Origin: Cryomorphaceae bacterium
Lineage (GTDB): Bacteria > Bacteroidota > Bacteroidia > Flavobacteriales > Schleiferiaceae
Assembly (NCBI GenBank): GCA_017858515.1
Contig: JAFMBM010000006.1
Location: 1-64,000 of the forward strand
Direction of reading: 5' to 3'
Length of the DNA stretch: 64,000 bases
A program made the position numbers and the translations under genes. The notes under the pieces were generated by a model. That model had not been told where the DNA came from, made no database searches, and was given only the letters and a program-made list of their open reading frames with translations. This document shows positions 44,840 through 54,200 of the stretch, piece after piece. The first letter of the stretch is position 1; every line of letters begins with the position of its first letter.

Positions 44840-47603
44840 ATCCATGTGGAGGTCTTCCTCCTCTTTCTCCTCTTCCTACTCCCTCTGAAGAGTTGCCTCC
44901 TTTAAATTCATTTAAGCGATACGTAAGGGTAAACATTAAATAGCGTTCTAGTACTATATCCCTCCTATCTTCTGTATAAATATCATTGAAGGTTCGACTT
45001 ATACTGTTATTCTGTCCAAGAATATCAAAAACCCAAATTTTGGCTTCCATGCGCTTTTGCTTTAGAAAGCGATAGCCAATTCCCGCGCTCCAAACCATAA
45101 AATTCTGATTAAAACCATCACTCAACCCTGTATTATAGGTATGATCTAGGTTGGTCTCCAGACTCAATCCAAAGTCGGGGCGCCATTTTGCTCCTAAGTT
45201 TGTATATACTGTTGAGAAAGAATTGTCTGCGTTCGAATTAAGTGAGTTCGTTATGTTACCTCCGCTAATTCTACTATTCATTACCAAATCTACCTTCTTA
45301 TTCAAATTACTACTGAGACCTACACCTATCATCGGATTTAATGATTTCGCCAAATTCAATTCGTCATTGAGCAAACTAGGCGTTTCGGTATAGGATCCTC
45401 CTCCCCTTATATTCAACTTCCACTTTCCTTCTGCTACAGGAAATCCATAACTCAAATACGTGCGAGCAGATAAAAATCCATTTAAATTCTCTGGACGCCT
45501 CAATTGCATTCCTGGTTCAAGGCCTGAAATGGGATTGCTAACGGTGGAAATTAAAGTGCTTTGGCCTATGTAATCTTGCGTAAGATTTAAAGCGGAGTAG
45601 ATAAACAATCCATTTCCATTCCTCGGATCGTTCAATCTAAATCGAATAGAGAAATCCTGATCATAAGCTTGAGCTAAATTTGGATTTCCTGAAGAAAGTT
45701 GCAAAGGATTAGAGTTATTAATTACCTCTTGAAGTTGATTGATGGAGGGAACTTGAGTAGATGTACGGTAACGAAAGCGAATACTCAACTTCTTCTCCTT
45801 TTCATATTCAAAGGAAAAAAGAGGAAGTAGGGCGTTGAAATCTCTAACATTATTAAAAGTCCTTGGAAGTGTTTGAATATTATCTAATACAATATTCTGA
45901 TTTGCAATACGGGCAGTAAAACTCCAAGAAGTAATTTCTAGATTGTAGCCCAGGCTATATTGCTGTCTATTATACCTGCTTTCGAATACATTTGATAATG
46001 CAGAATCCAACTCTTGGAAATCGGAGGCGTCTATATTATACGTTCTCCTATCTTCATTTTGGATGTCAAAATCAGATCCATAACTAAATTCCAAAATTCC
46101 GTTCTTTCCTAATGGCTCAGTGTAATCTGCATTCACCGAAAAAGCTGGACTATTAAAATTAGTTAAGTTTGACTGATTTGTTGTGTCAAAAGCTGGATTA
46201 CGATTCGCAAAGTATGAAAGTGCTTCCAAAGAAGATTCGGTTTCTGAATTATCGTAATCTGAAGAACTGAATAAGCTTAAGGTTCTTCTTGGAGTTTTGA
46301 ATTTATATTTATAAAGAAAGGTTCCTCCGAAAGAAAGAGATGAGACTGCTGAGCTGCTTATGCGATTGTTTTCATTGAGCAGAAAGTCTGAAGCAGAAGT
46401 GCTCGAAATGGCTCGTGACTGAGTTCTAGTATTTGAAATTCTGAAATTGGGGTTAAACTCGATGGCATGTGAACTATCTATTTGCCACTCCAAATCAAGA
46501 TTAACCAAATGACTTTGACTGTTGGACCAAGAAGTGTTATTCTCTGAATAAACCTGTCCTGAGTCAGTTGGAAGGATGTAAGCCCTTTTAATTTCAGAAC
46601 CTTCATTTACGTCTCTTCCATTTAAGCTGTAGCTAGCTTGAAGCTCTATTCCATTTGAGTAAGAGTTGTTGTAATTCAAGCCAAATGAATACGATTCCTG
46701 AATACCGGTACCCGTGGTTATCCCTCCCATAGACCTTCTCGATTGAGACACAAATTGTCCCAATCCACTCCCACTTCCATTTACATTATCTGCCGACAAT
46801 AAAAGACTTATTCTCTCCTTATTTCGAAATAAGTTAATGTTGGCATCTGCTTGATAACTATCATTCGTGCCCGCTCCAGCAAGAAGTTTCCCAAAAACTC
46901 CAAAGCGCTTTTCCTTTTTAGTAATAATGTCAAGCGTCTTTTGGGTATTTCCATCGTTAATTCCTTTAAATCGCGCTTGATCTGATAGTCGATCGTACAC
47001 CTTAACAGATTCTACCATCTCTGCAGGGATTAAATCGAGTGCTGCTTTGGAGTCTTCCCCAAAAAATGGCTTGCCATCTACAAACACCTTTGTAACATCC
47101 TCTCCCTGAGCCTGAACTGTACCACCTTCTATGGTAATACCTGGCATTTTCTTCAATAAATCTCCAGTAGAAGCATCGTCAGCAACGGTAAAAGCTGCTG
47201 CATTAATTAATGTAGTATCCCCTTTTAATGTCTGCGATTCCGCCCTAGCAGTTACTTCCACATCTTTTAGTAATTCTGAAGACTCTCTCAAAACAATTGT
47301 AAATAGCTCTTGACTACTACTGGAAAAATCGATTGTGTAAAGTGTATCCGTAAATCCCAAAGACTGGATTGCAATTGAGTAAGGCTTCGGTGAAATTTCA
47401 AAACGAACTTTTCCGGCCTCATCAGTGATGAAATTTCGAGTGTCTTCAGTGCCAATTTCTTTTATTGAAACCGCCGCCCCAACAATGGGTTGTTGCTTAG
47501 CTTCTATTACCCGAATAGAGACCGATTTTTGAGCAAAAACCGCTAAAGGACTCAAAAAGAGGAATGTAAAGAAAGCGAAATGCCTAAGCTGTGATAAATA
47601 CAT
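44838..47603 (-). CDS. Outer-membrane beta-barrel protein with CarboxypepD_reg and plug domains
   Basis: A 921-residue outer-membrane protein of the type often annotated as TonB-dependent receptor or OMP_b-brl_3. The signal peptide ends near residue 25 (...AVFAQ). A CarboxypepD_reg-like beta-sandwich (~28-110) comes next, then a plug-like domain (GDLLKKMPGITIEGGTVQAQG; VFVDGKPFFGED; VKVYDRLSDQARFKG), then a long run of amphipathic strands to about 895. The C-terminus is a Gly/Arg tail (RGERGGRPPHG) rather than an aromatic end. No SusD partner is adjacent, and the ligand is unknown. Transcribed alone, with a 526-base gap upstream. Confidence 0.85.
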   Translation of the reverse strand: MYLSQLRHFAFFTFLFLSPLAVFAQKSVSIRVIEAKQQPIVGAAVSIKEIGTEDTRNFITDEAGKVRFEISPKPYSIAIQSLGFTDTLYTIDFSSSSQELFTIVLRESSELLKDVEVTARAESQTLKGDTTLINAAAFTVADDASTGDLLKKMPGITIEGGTVQAQGEDVTKVFVDGKPFFGEDSKAALDLIPAEMVESVKVYDRLSDQARFKGINDGNTQKTLDIITKKEKRFGVFGKLLAGAGTNDSYQADANINLFRNKERISLLLSADNVNGSGSGLGQFVSQSRRSMGGITTGTGIQESYSFGLNYNNSYSNGIELQASYSLNGRDVNEGSEIKRAYILPTDSGQVYSENNTSWSNSQSHLVNLDLEWQIDSSHAIEFNPNFRISNTRTQSRAISSTSASDFLLNENNRISSSAVSSLSFGGTFLYKYKFKTPRRTLSLFSSSDYDNSETESSLEALSYFANRNPAFDTTNQSNLTNFNSPAFSVNADYTEPLGKNGILEFSYGSDFDIQNEDRRTYNIDASDFQELDSALSNVFESRYNRQQYSLGYNLEITSWSFTARIANQNIVLDNIQTLPRTFNNVRDFNALLPLFSFEYEKEKKLSIRFRYRTSTQVPSINQLQEVINNSNPLQLSSGNPNLAQAYDQDFSIRFRLNDPRNGNGLFIYSALNLTQDYIGQSTLISTVSNPISGLEPGMQLRRPENLNGFLSARTYLSYGFPVAEGKWKLNIRGGGSYTETPSLLNDELNLAKSLNPMIGVGLSSNLNKKVDLVMNSRISGGNITNSLNSNADNSFSTVYTNLGAKWRPDFGLSLETNLDHTYNTGLSDGFNQNFMVWSAGIGYRFLKQKRMEAKIWVFDILGQNNSISRTFNDIYTEDRRDIVLERYLMFTLTYRLNEFKGGNSSEGVGRGERGGRPPHG

Positions 47604-48129
47604 TTTGAAAGATGGATTAAATATGCATGATGTCGCCCTTTACAGACAACGGATTTAAAGTAAAGTTTAAAGCCACATTAACTTTATCCTTATGATTAGT
47701 CATGTTATTCATAAAGGGTATAAAAAGGGCTATGCGAAAATAACGAAGCAATAGATTTAAAAGCCCTTTAATATGGAAGTACAACCCATTAATCTATTCA
47801 TTCTTTTGTTATAGTTGGTCAGTGAAAAATCCGATTTAAACCAAGCGAAATTCAATGATGCTTTCTAACAACTTTTGGATGGATAGTTTTTCAACTCTCA
47901 TACCCAAATACCTTAATAGATGGGCTTAGGACTTATAGTAATAGAACCCAATACATCTAGAAACATTGTAACCGTACAACTTTAAAGACCAATTATCATG
48001 GCAAAATTCATATCTCATATAAGCCATTTAACAGCTCATTTAACTCCTAGAAGAACTTTTAAACAAGAATAGGAGTCAAATGAAAAAGGGACTGAGCATT
48101 TAAAACGCTGAATCCCCATATTTCATTAG
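47604..48129. other. Gene-free stretch upstream of the barrel-protein gene
   Basis: 526 AT-rich bases without a credible gene. AAAGGGCT (47724-47731) and AGCCCTTT (47762-47769) form an inverted repeat across 30 bases and could be an operator or hairpin. A 24-codon reading frame at 47998-48072 is probably chance. I saw no TAnnTTTG box aimed at the barrel gene. Confidence 0.5.
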
Positions 48130-48202
48130 TCGGGATGACAGGACTTGAACCTGCGACCACACGCCCCCCAGACGTGTACTCTACCACCTGAGCTACATCC
48201 CG
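48130..48202 (-). tRNA. tRNA-Pro (anticodon GGG)
   Basis: A full cloverleaf reads on the minus strand: acceptor CGGGATG/CATCCCG with the C1-G72 pair typical of tRNA-Pro, D stem GCTC/GAGT, anticodon stem CACGT/GCGTG with loop CTGGGGG (anticodon GGG), T stem GCAGG/CCTGT, discriminator A. 73 bases without encoded CCA. Confidence 0.95.
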
Positions 48203-48236
48203 AGTAGAATCTAAAAAGCACTTTTCAAAGGGGCTG

Positions 48237-48264
48237 CAAATATACTATTTCCTCCTTCTTACAA
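48237..48264 (-). promoter_or_regulatory. Promoter of the tRNA-Pro gene
   Basis: On the minus strand TTG (48262-48264), a 17-base spacer and TATATTTG (48237-48244) make a near-ideal Bacteroidota promoter, with the expected start about 28 bases before the mature tRNA 5' end. Confidence 0.65.
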
Positions 48265-48320
48265 GACGAAAGATTCATCCAAAATGAAACGCTACCAACA
48301 AAAAAGAACGGTCAATAATT

Positions 48321-48914
48321 CTAGCCTTTACTTAAAAACCCAAGAACTTCTTGTTCTATTTCTTTACTCTTGTTTCGGGCATACCAAAGATGTACAGCTT
48401 CTTTAATGGCCTCGTAACTCAATCCATTCTCTTTACTATCCGTCAATATTTTTTGGGCAGAGCTCGGTCTTGGACCCCACTTACCTAAAACTGAATAGTC
48501 ATTTTGGCTTAAACGTATGAGAATGGGAATACTTCTACTCACTCCATTGGTAAGATAAGCATCCATAAGTTCCAAGTTCTCATCTCTTAAAACCATTCGC
48601 ATTTCAATTCCAGCAAAGTGGGCAGATAGTTTTTCTAAGGCTGGAAGAATTTGGGCTGCATCACCACACCAGCCTTCTGTTATAACCAACCAATATTCCT
48701 TTATGTCTTTGTCTTTTAATAGATCTACCATCTCCATGTTTGGAGAATAGGTTTTGTCTATTCTCTTCATGCGCTGAACGTTCATTCGAGTATAGTCTAG
48801 CATTGCTTCAGAATGATTTTCACCTGTGGTCTTATCTTCTAAAAGCAGTGTGTCTATCATGGCTCTATAATCACGATAGCTCATTCCCTTTTCCCAATAT
48901 TCTTTATAGTTCAT
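48321..48914 (-). CDS. Thioredoxin-like protein with single-Cys WCGDA site
   Basis: A 197-residue cytoplasmic protein of a thioredoxin-related family common in Bacteroidota. After a ~70-residue helical lead the fold begins with EYWLVITEGWCGDAAQILPALEKL. The redox loop has one Cys (C83) and Ala at the position of the second (CGDA), so it cannot work as a classical dithiol. SRSIPILIRL carries the expected cis-Pro region, followed by WGPRPSSAQ. Four bases separate it from the ornithine aminotransferase stop, so they are co-transcribed. Function unknown. Confidence 0.8.
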   Translation of the reverse strand: MNYKEYWEKGMSYRDYRAMIDTLLLEDKTTGENHSEAMLDYTRMNVQRMKRIDKTYSPNMEMVDLLKDKDIKEYWLVITEGWCGDAAQILPALEKLSAHFAGIEMRMVLRDENLELMDAYLTNGVSRSIPILIRLSQNDYSVLGKWGPRPSSAQKILTDSKENGLSYEAIKEAVHLWYARNKSKEIEQEVLGFLSKG

Positions 48915-48918
48915 TTGC

Positions 48919-50223
48919 TTATGCCTGTATTGTATCTGACTTCTTGTGAAGCACTAAAAATTCTGTAAATGTTTTCTTTATAATGGAGATACAACTCATA
49001 AGTTGTTCTTCAGTAATTATGAGAGGCGGAGCGAGACGGATGATATTTCCATGAGTGGGCTTAGCTAATAAGCCATTATCTTTTAGGGCAATACAAATTC
49101 TCCAAGCAGTAGAACTACTTTCCACATCGTTAATGACAATGGCATTAAGCAAACCCTTTCCTCGTACTAATTGTATTAGATCACATTCTTCCTTGAAAGC
49201 ATTCATTTCACTCCTAAAAATCTCTCCTAATCTTCTAGCGTTTTGGGTGAGCTTTTCATCTACTACCACTTCCAATGCTTCCATAGCAATTTTCGATGCT
49301 AATGGATTTCCACCGAAAGTTGAACCATGCTGGCCAGGCTTGATAACCATCATTACTTCATTATCCGCTAAGACAGCAGAAACAGGATACATTCCACCTG
49401 AAAGCGCCTTACCTAGAATTAAAATATCTGGCTTTATGTATGACGAGCCACGTTCACATTTATTCTCGCAATTACAATTTCCACAAACCGCCAATAATCC
49501 ACCCGTTCTACCTATTCCTGTCTGAACTTCATCTGCAATAAAAAGTACATTTTTCTCTTTGCACAATCTTTGGGCTTCTGAAATAAAATCATCAGCCGGA
49601 ACCATTACCCCTGCTTCTCCTTGAATAGGCTCGACTAAAAATCCCGCCACATTTTTTCTTTCTAATGCTTTCGCTAGGGCATCAAGATCGTTATACGGAA
49701 TGTGATAAAATCCAGTTGGATAAGGTCCAAAACCATTTTTAGCATCTGGATCGGTGGAAAAGGAAACAATGGTGGTAGTTCTACCATGGAAATTATCGTT
49801 ACAAACGATTATTTCAGCTGTTCCAGAATCTAAACCTTTCTTCTCGTACGCCCATTTTCTACAAAGTTTTATGGCCGTTTCAACCGCTTCGGCTCCTGTG
49901 TTCATCGGCAGAACCCTATCAAAACCAAAATACTCGGTAATATATTTTGCATATGGGCCGAATACATCGTTGTGAAAGGCTCTTGAAGTAAGTGCAAGTG
50001 TACTCGCCTGTGACATCATAGCATGAACTAATCTTGGATGACTATGGCCTTGGTTTACAGCCGAATATGCGCTTAGAAAATCGAAATACTTTTTACCCTC
50101 TGGATCCCAAACGTAAACTCCTTCGCCTTTTGCAAGAACAACCGGGAGCGGATGATAGTTATGAGCACTATACTCGTGCTCTAAATGGATAGCATCGTGG
50201 GTAGAAATTGTCTGATCTGTCAT
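48919..50223 (-). CDS. rocD: Ornithine aminotransferase
   Basis: A PLP-dependent class III aminotransferase converting ornithine and 2-oxoglutarate to glutamate semialdehyde and glutamate in arginine breakdown. The Gly-rich N-terminal SAYSAVNQGHSHPRL, NTGAEAVETAIKLCRKWAY, cofactor-contacting FIADEVQTGIGRTG and the PLP Lys at 272 (LILGKALSGGMYP) are intact. Between these lies a Cys-rich stretch, CGNCNCENKC (247-256), absent from most relatives I recall outside this phylum. 434 residues. A thioredoxin-like gene follows directly. Confidence 0.94.
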   Translation of the reverse strand: MTDQTISTHDAIHLEHEYSAHNYHPLPVVLAKGEGVYVWDPEGKKYFDFLSAYSAVNQGHSHPRLVHAMMSQASTLALTSRAFHNDVFGPYAKYITEYFGFDRVLPMNTGAEAVETAIKLCRKWAYEKKGLDSGTAEIIVCNDNFHGRTTTIVSFSTDPDAKNGFGPYPTGFYHIPYNDLDALAKALERKNVAGFLVEPIQGEAGVMVPADDFISEAQRLCKEKNVLFIADEVQTGIGRTGGLLAVCGNCNCENKCERGSSYIKPDILILGKALSGGMYPVSAVLADNEVMMVIKPGQHGSTFGGNPLASKIAMEALEVVVDEKLTQNARRLGEIFRSEMNAFKEECDLIQLVRGKGLLNAIVINDVESSSTAWRICIALKDNGLLAKPTHGNIIRLAPPLIITEEQLMSCISIIKKTFTEFLVLHKKSDTIQA

Positions 50224-50241
50224 AGCTCCAAAAATTTAGTG

Positions 50242-50249
50242 CAAAGCTA
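50242..50249 (-). promoter_or_regulatory. Candidate promoter box of rocD
   Basis: Minus-strand TAGCTTTG, an exact TAnnTTTG match 18 bases before the rocD ATG. No matching TTG element was found at 17-21 bases. Confidence 0.45.
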
Positions 50250-50287
50250 CTGAACATAGAACGGACTGACAGTAAATTAGGGGCACC

Positions 50288-50938
50288 ATGATAGATTCTG
50301 AAGAAAAGCTAATTGAATATATACGGAAAGGTGAGTATGAGAATCAGGATTTCAAATTTGCAATTAATGATTCCAAGAAAATTGCCATTAGTCTATCTGC
50401 CTTTTCAAATACCTCAGGCGGTAGATTACTTATTGGAGTAAAGGACAATGGCCGTATTTCGGGAGTACGATCTGAGGAAGAAAAACACATGGTTGAAGGA
50501 GCCGCTGATCTATATTGCAGCCCTAGACCTGAAATCCAATTTATGGTTGTTTATACCTCTGATAATAAGGAGGTACTGATTGCAGAAATTGCTGAAAGCC
50601 ACTCTAAACCCATAAAGGCGATTACACCTGACGGAAGTTGGAAAGCCTATATACGAATGGGTGATGAGAATGCTTTAGCCAACGTTTTACATCTAAAAAA
50701 TTGGGAACGGGCTGCGGCTCTTAAAGGCAGCGAACGACCTTCTCACTTCACGGATAGTGATTTGAAGATCTTAAAACAGATAAGCGAACAATCTACTTGG
50801 ACAATCAATTCATTGGTAAAAAAAACAGGGCTTGCCCGTAGGCAAGCCCTGAATGTTTTGGGCAATTTCTTGCACTGGGATCTAATCGAACTGGTCCGAA
50901 TAGATTCTGAATTCAAAATCCGTATGAAGGCTGATTAA
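50288..50938 (+). CDS. AlbA_2 (Schlafen-like) domain protein with C-terminal helix-turn-helix
   Basis: 216 residues. The N-terminal ~125 residues are an AlbA_2/AAA_4-type domain: ENQDFKFAINDSKKIAISLSAFSNTSGGRLLIGVKDNGRISG is its typical course (residues ~18-58, with FKF, SAFSNTSGG and IGVKDNG as keys), and the segment RMGDENALA follows. The C-terminal part (~155-216) is a winged-helix-like DNA-binding region with TGLARRQALNVLGNFLHWDL as recognition helix. It is probably a regulator; target unknown. Its 3' half contains, on the opposite strand, the terminator of the rpoBC operon, and its last 4 bases overlap the DUF3467 gene. Confidence 0.8.
   Translation: MIDSEEKLIEYIRKGEYENQDFKFAINDSKKIAISLSAFSNTSGGRLLIGVKDNGRISGVRSEEEKHMVEGAADLYCSPRPEIQFMVVYTSDNKEVLIAEIAESHSKPIKAITPDGSWKAYIRMGDENALANVLHLKNWERAAALKGSERPSHFTDSDLKILKQISEQSTWTINSLVKKTGLARRQALNVLGNFLHWDLIELVRIDSEFKIRMKAD
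50818..50851 (-). terminator. Intrinsic terminator of the rpoBC-DUF3467 operon, inside the AlbA_2 gene
   Basis: CAGGGCTTGCC (50826-50836) and GGCAAGCCCTG (50841-50851) are perfectly complementary over 11 bp with a 4-base loop. On the minus strand the stem is followed by eight T (plus-strand A at 50818-50825). It lies 84-117 bases past the DUF3467 stop codon, the right place to end that transcript. On the plus strand no T-run follows, so the AlbA_2 transcript should read through. Confidence 0.85.
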
Positions 50939-51249
50939 GCCTGACCCGCAGGTCCTCCAAATGGAAGAGGAATAGGTTGTCCTTTTAGCTCTTCTATTTC
51001 GCCGTTGGTCTCTTCATATCTACGAATATTTTCCTTTAAAGCTAGAACAAGTCTTTTCATATGTTGCGGCGTCAAAATTATTCTTGACTTCACTCTTGCT
51101 TTTGGAATACCCGGCATCATTTGAACGAAATCCAAAACGAATTCTGTTGCAGAGTGATTGACCACTGCCAGATTCGAATAGATACCATCCGCAACTGCTT
51201 CGTTAATTTCAATATTCAGTTGTCCGTCGTTATTTTGATTTTCAGACAT
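50935..51249 (-). CDS. DUF3467 protein
   Basis: A 104-residue protein of a family found almost everywhere in Bacteroidota directly after rpoC. The core LNIEINEAVADGIYSNLAVVNHS and EFVLDFVQMMPGIPKARVKSRIILTPQHMKRL region (conserved FVLDF and P-A-V-SRIIL) is followed by an amphipathic helix and a Gly/Pro tail. Function unknown; constant linkage suggests a role with RNA polymerase or its assembly, by inference only. One base separates it from rpoC. Confidence 0.85.
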   Translation of the reverse strand: MSENQNNDGQLNIEINEAVADGIYSNLAVVNHSATEFVLDFVQMMPGIPKARVKSRIILTPQHMKRLVLALKENIRRYEETNGEIEELKGQPIPLPFGGPAGQA

Positions 51250-51250
51250 A

Positions 51251-54200
51251 TTAAACTCTTTCTTCTACTAATTCTGTTTTCTTGGCCGACAAGCGATCAA
51301 AATCATCCTGAGAACCAACAATATACTGATCGTATAATTTCAAACCAGTTCCTGCAGGTATTTTATGACCGACAATGACATTCTCCTTCAATCCTTCTAA
51401 CGTATCACGCTTAGCCGCAACCGCTGCTTCGTTCAACACTTTAGTAGTTTCTTGGAAAGATGCCGCAGAAATAAACGACTTGGTCTGCAATGAAGCTCGA
51501 GTTATACCTTGAAGAATCGGTGTAGCCGTGGCAGGGCGTGCATCTCTTGCAACAACCAGATTTTTATCAGATCGTCTCAGAAGTGAGTTCTCATCACGCA
51601 ATTTGCGGGTAGTGATTACCATTCCTGGTTTAAACGTATCCGAATCACCTGACTCTTCAACAATCTTCTTGTCGTAAATCCAATCATTCTGCGAGATAAA
51701 GTCATTCTTATGCACCAAATGACCTTCTAAGAATAAAGTATCGCCTGGGTCATTGATTTCAACTTTGCGCATCATCTGACGAACAATTACTTCAAAGTGT
51801 TTATCATTGATTTTCACACCTTGTAATCGGTACACCTCCTGAACTTCATTTACTAAGTATTCTTGCACCTTTGTTGGCCCTTGAATTGCTAAAATATCAC
51901 TGGGAGTAATTGCTCCATCCGATAAAGACATTCCAGCTTTAACAAAGTCATTCTCTTGAACAAGAATCTGTTTGCTCAGATTAATAAGGTATTTTTTCAG
52001 ATCGCCTGTTTTGGCTTCCACCATAATTTCGCGATTTCCTCTTTTGATTTTACCGTATGAAACAATTCCATCAATTTCAGATACAACTGCTGGGTTGGAT
52101 GGATTACGAGCTTCAAATAATTCAGTAACTCGAGGAAGACCGCCCGTAATATCACCCGCCTTTGCACTCTTACGAGGAATCTTAACAAGTACTTTACCTA
52201 CCTTAATCTTCTCACCATTCTCAACCTGTAAGTGGGCACCAACCGGTAGATTATATTGCTTCAAAGTAGCTCCAGACTTATCATTGATCAGGATGCTTGG
52301 AATCATTTTCTTATTCCTTGAATCAGATATTACCTTCTCTTGGAAGCCTGTCTGTTCATCAATTTCAACCCTATAAGTGAAACCTTGCTCTATATCTTCA
52401 AAAGAAATAACACCTGAAGTCTCACTGATAATAACAGCATTATAAGGATCCCAATCGCAGATAACTTCACCCTTCTTCACCTTAGCTTTTTCTGCAACTC
52501 TCATTGTAGCACCATAAGGAATAACAGAGGTAGCAAGGTTAATACCTGTTTTCTCATCAACTAGACGTAGTTCACCCGTTCTGCCAATTACGATATCAAC
52601 TAAGTTTCCTTCGGCATCTTCACTTTGCACCGTGCGCAACTCATCTACTTCAATGATTCCATCATACTTGGCGATCATTTTAGATTCTTCAGCCACGTTT
52701 CCAGCGGTACCTCCCACGTGGAAAGTTCTCAAAGTAAGCTGTGTTCCAGGCTCTCCAATAGATTGTGCCGCAATTACTCCAACGGCTTCACCCATCTGAA
52801 CAAGTTGGCCGGAAGCTAAGTTCCTTCCGTAACACTTTGCACAGATACCACGCTTAGATTCGCAGGTTAAGGCAGAGCGAACTTCCACCGAATCAATCGG
52901 TGATTCTTCAATGGCATTACCCATTGCTTCATTAATTAACTCTCCTGACCTCACAATTAAATCAGAAGTAAGCGGATTGTAAACATCGTGTAGAGAAACT
53001 CTACCAATGATACGATCCTTTAATGGTTCAACTGTTTCTTCATTCTTCTTTAAAGCACTCACATCTAGACCTCTCAAGGTTCCGCAATCCTCTTCATTGA
53101 TGATTACATCCTGAGCCACATCCACTAGGCGGCGAGTCAAATAACCTGCATCTGCCGTTTTCAAGGCAGTATCGGCAAGCCCTTTACGCGCTCCGTGAGT
53201 AGAAATAAAGTACTCAAGAATAGACAGTCCTTCTTTAAAGTTCGAAATAATCGGGTTTTCGATGATTTCTCCACCACCTGAACCTGATTTTTGTGGCTTG
53301 GCCATAAGACCACGCATTCCTGAGAGCTGACGGATCTGTTCTTTCGAACCACGAGCCCCAGAATCTAACATCATATAGATCGGGTTAAAGCCTTGATCAT
53401 CTGAGCTCAAATAATACATTGCCCTTTCCGTCAAACGTGCGTTAGTATTCGTCCAGACGTCAATTACCTGATTATAACGCTCATTATTAGTGATGAGACC
53501 CATATTATAGCTTGCAAGAATGTTCTCGATTTGATCGTTTGCATCCTTAATAAGATCGTCCTTTTCTTGGGGGATAATAATGTTTTCTAGAGAAAAAGAA
53601 AGTCCACCTCGGAAGGCGGTTCTAAATCCTAGATTCTTCATGTCATCCAAGAACTTAGCCGTAGTTGCAATATTGGTCTTTTTCAGAATGTCTGAAATGA
53701 TCTCACGCAAGGCCTTCTTGGTTAGAATGCTATCTATAAATCCTACAGTCTCTGGAACAACATCGTTGAATAATACTCTTCCAACAGTAGTTTCAATTAA
53801 GCGGATCACTATTCCACCATTCTCTTCAACTCTGTGGCGAACCTTAATTATGGCATGTAGATCGACTTTCTTCTCGTTGAAAGCAATCACTACCTCTTCA
53901 GGAGAATAGAAGATCATTCCCTCTCCTTTCATTGGCTTTTCAGGAGTACTTCTTCTAGACTTAGTCATATAATACAATCCCAATACCATGTCTTGAGATG
54001 GAACTGTAATAGGCGAACCATTTGCAGGGTTAAGGATGTTGTGAGAAGCAAGCATTAAAACTTGAGCTTCTAAGATAGCAGCAGGTCCTAAAGGAAGGTG
54101 AACTGCCATCTGGTCTCCGTCGAAGTCGGCATTGAATGCAGTACAAACAAGCGGATGCAACTGAATCGCTTTACCTTCAATCAATTTTGGTTGGAAGGCT

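Noticed and set aside
47998-48072. 24-codon frame starting MAKFISHISHLTAHLT in the gap upstream of the barrel gene
   Set aside because: Too short to distinguish from chance, no ribosome-binding signal, and no independent support such as a recognised family or neighbour.
35985-51249. An antiphage defence island around the AlbA_2 gene
   Set aside because: Neighbours are metabolic or housekeeping genes, and no nuclease, helicase, toxin-antitoxin pair or reverse transcriptase is present.
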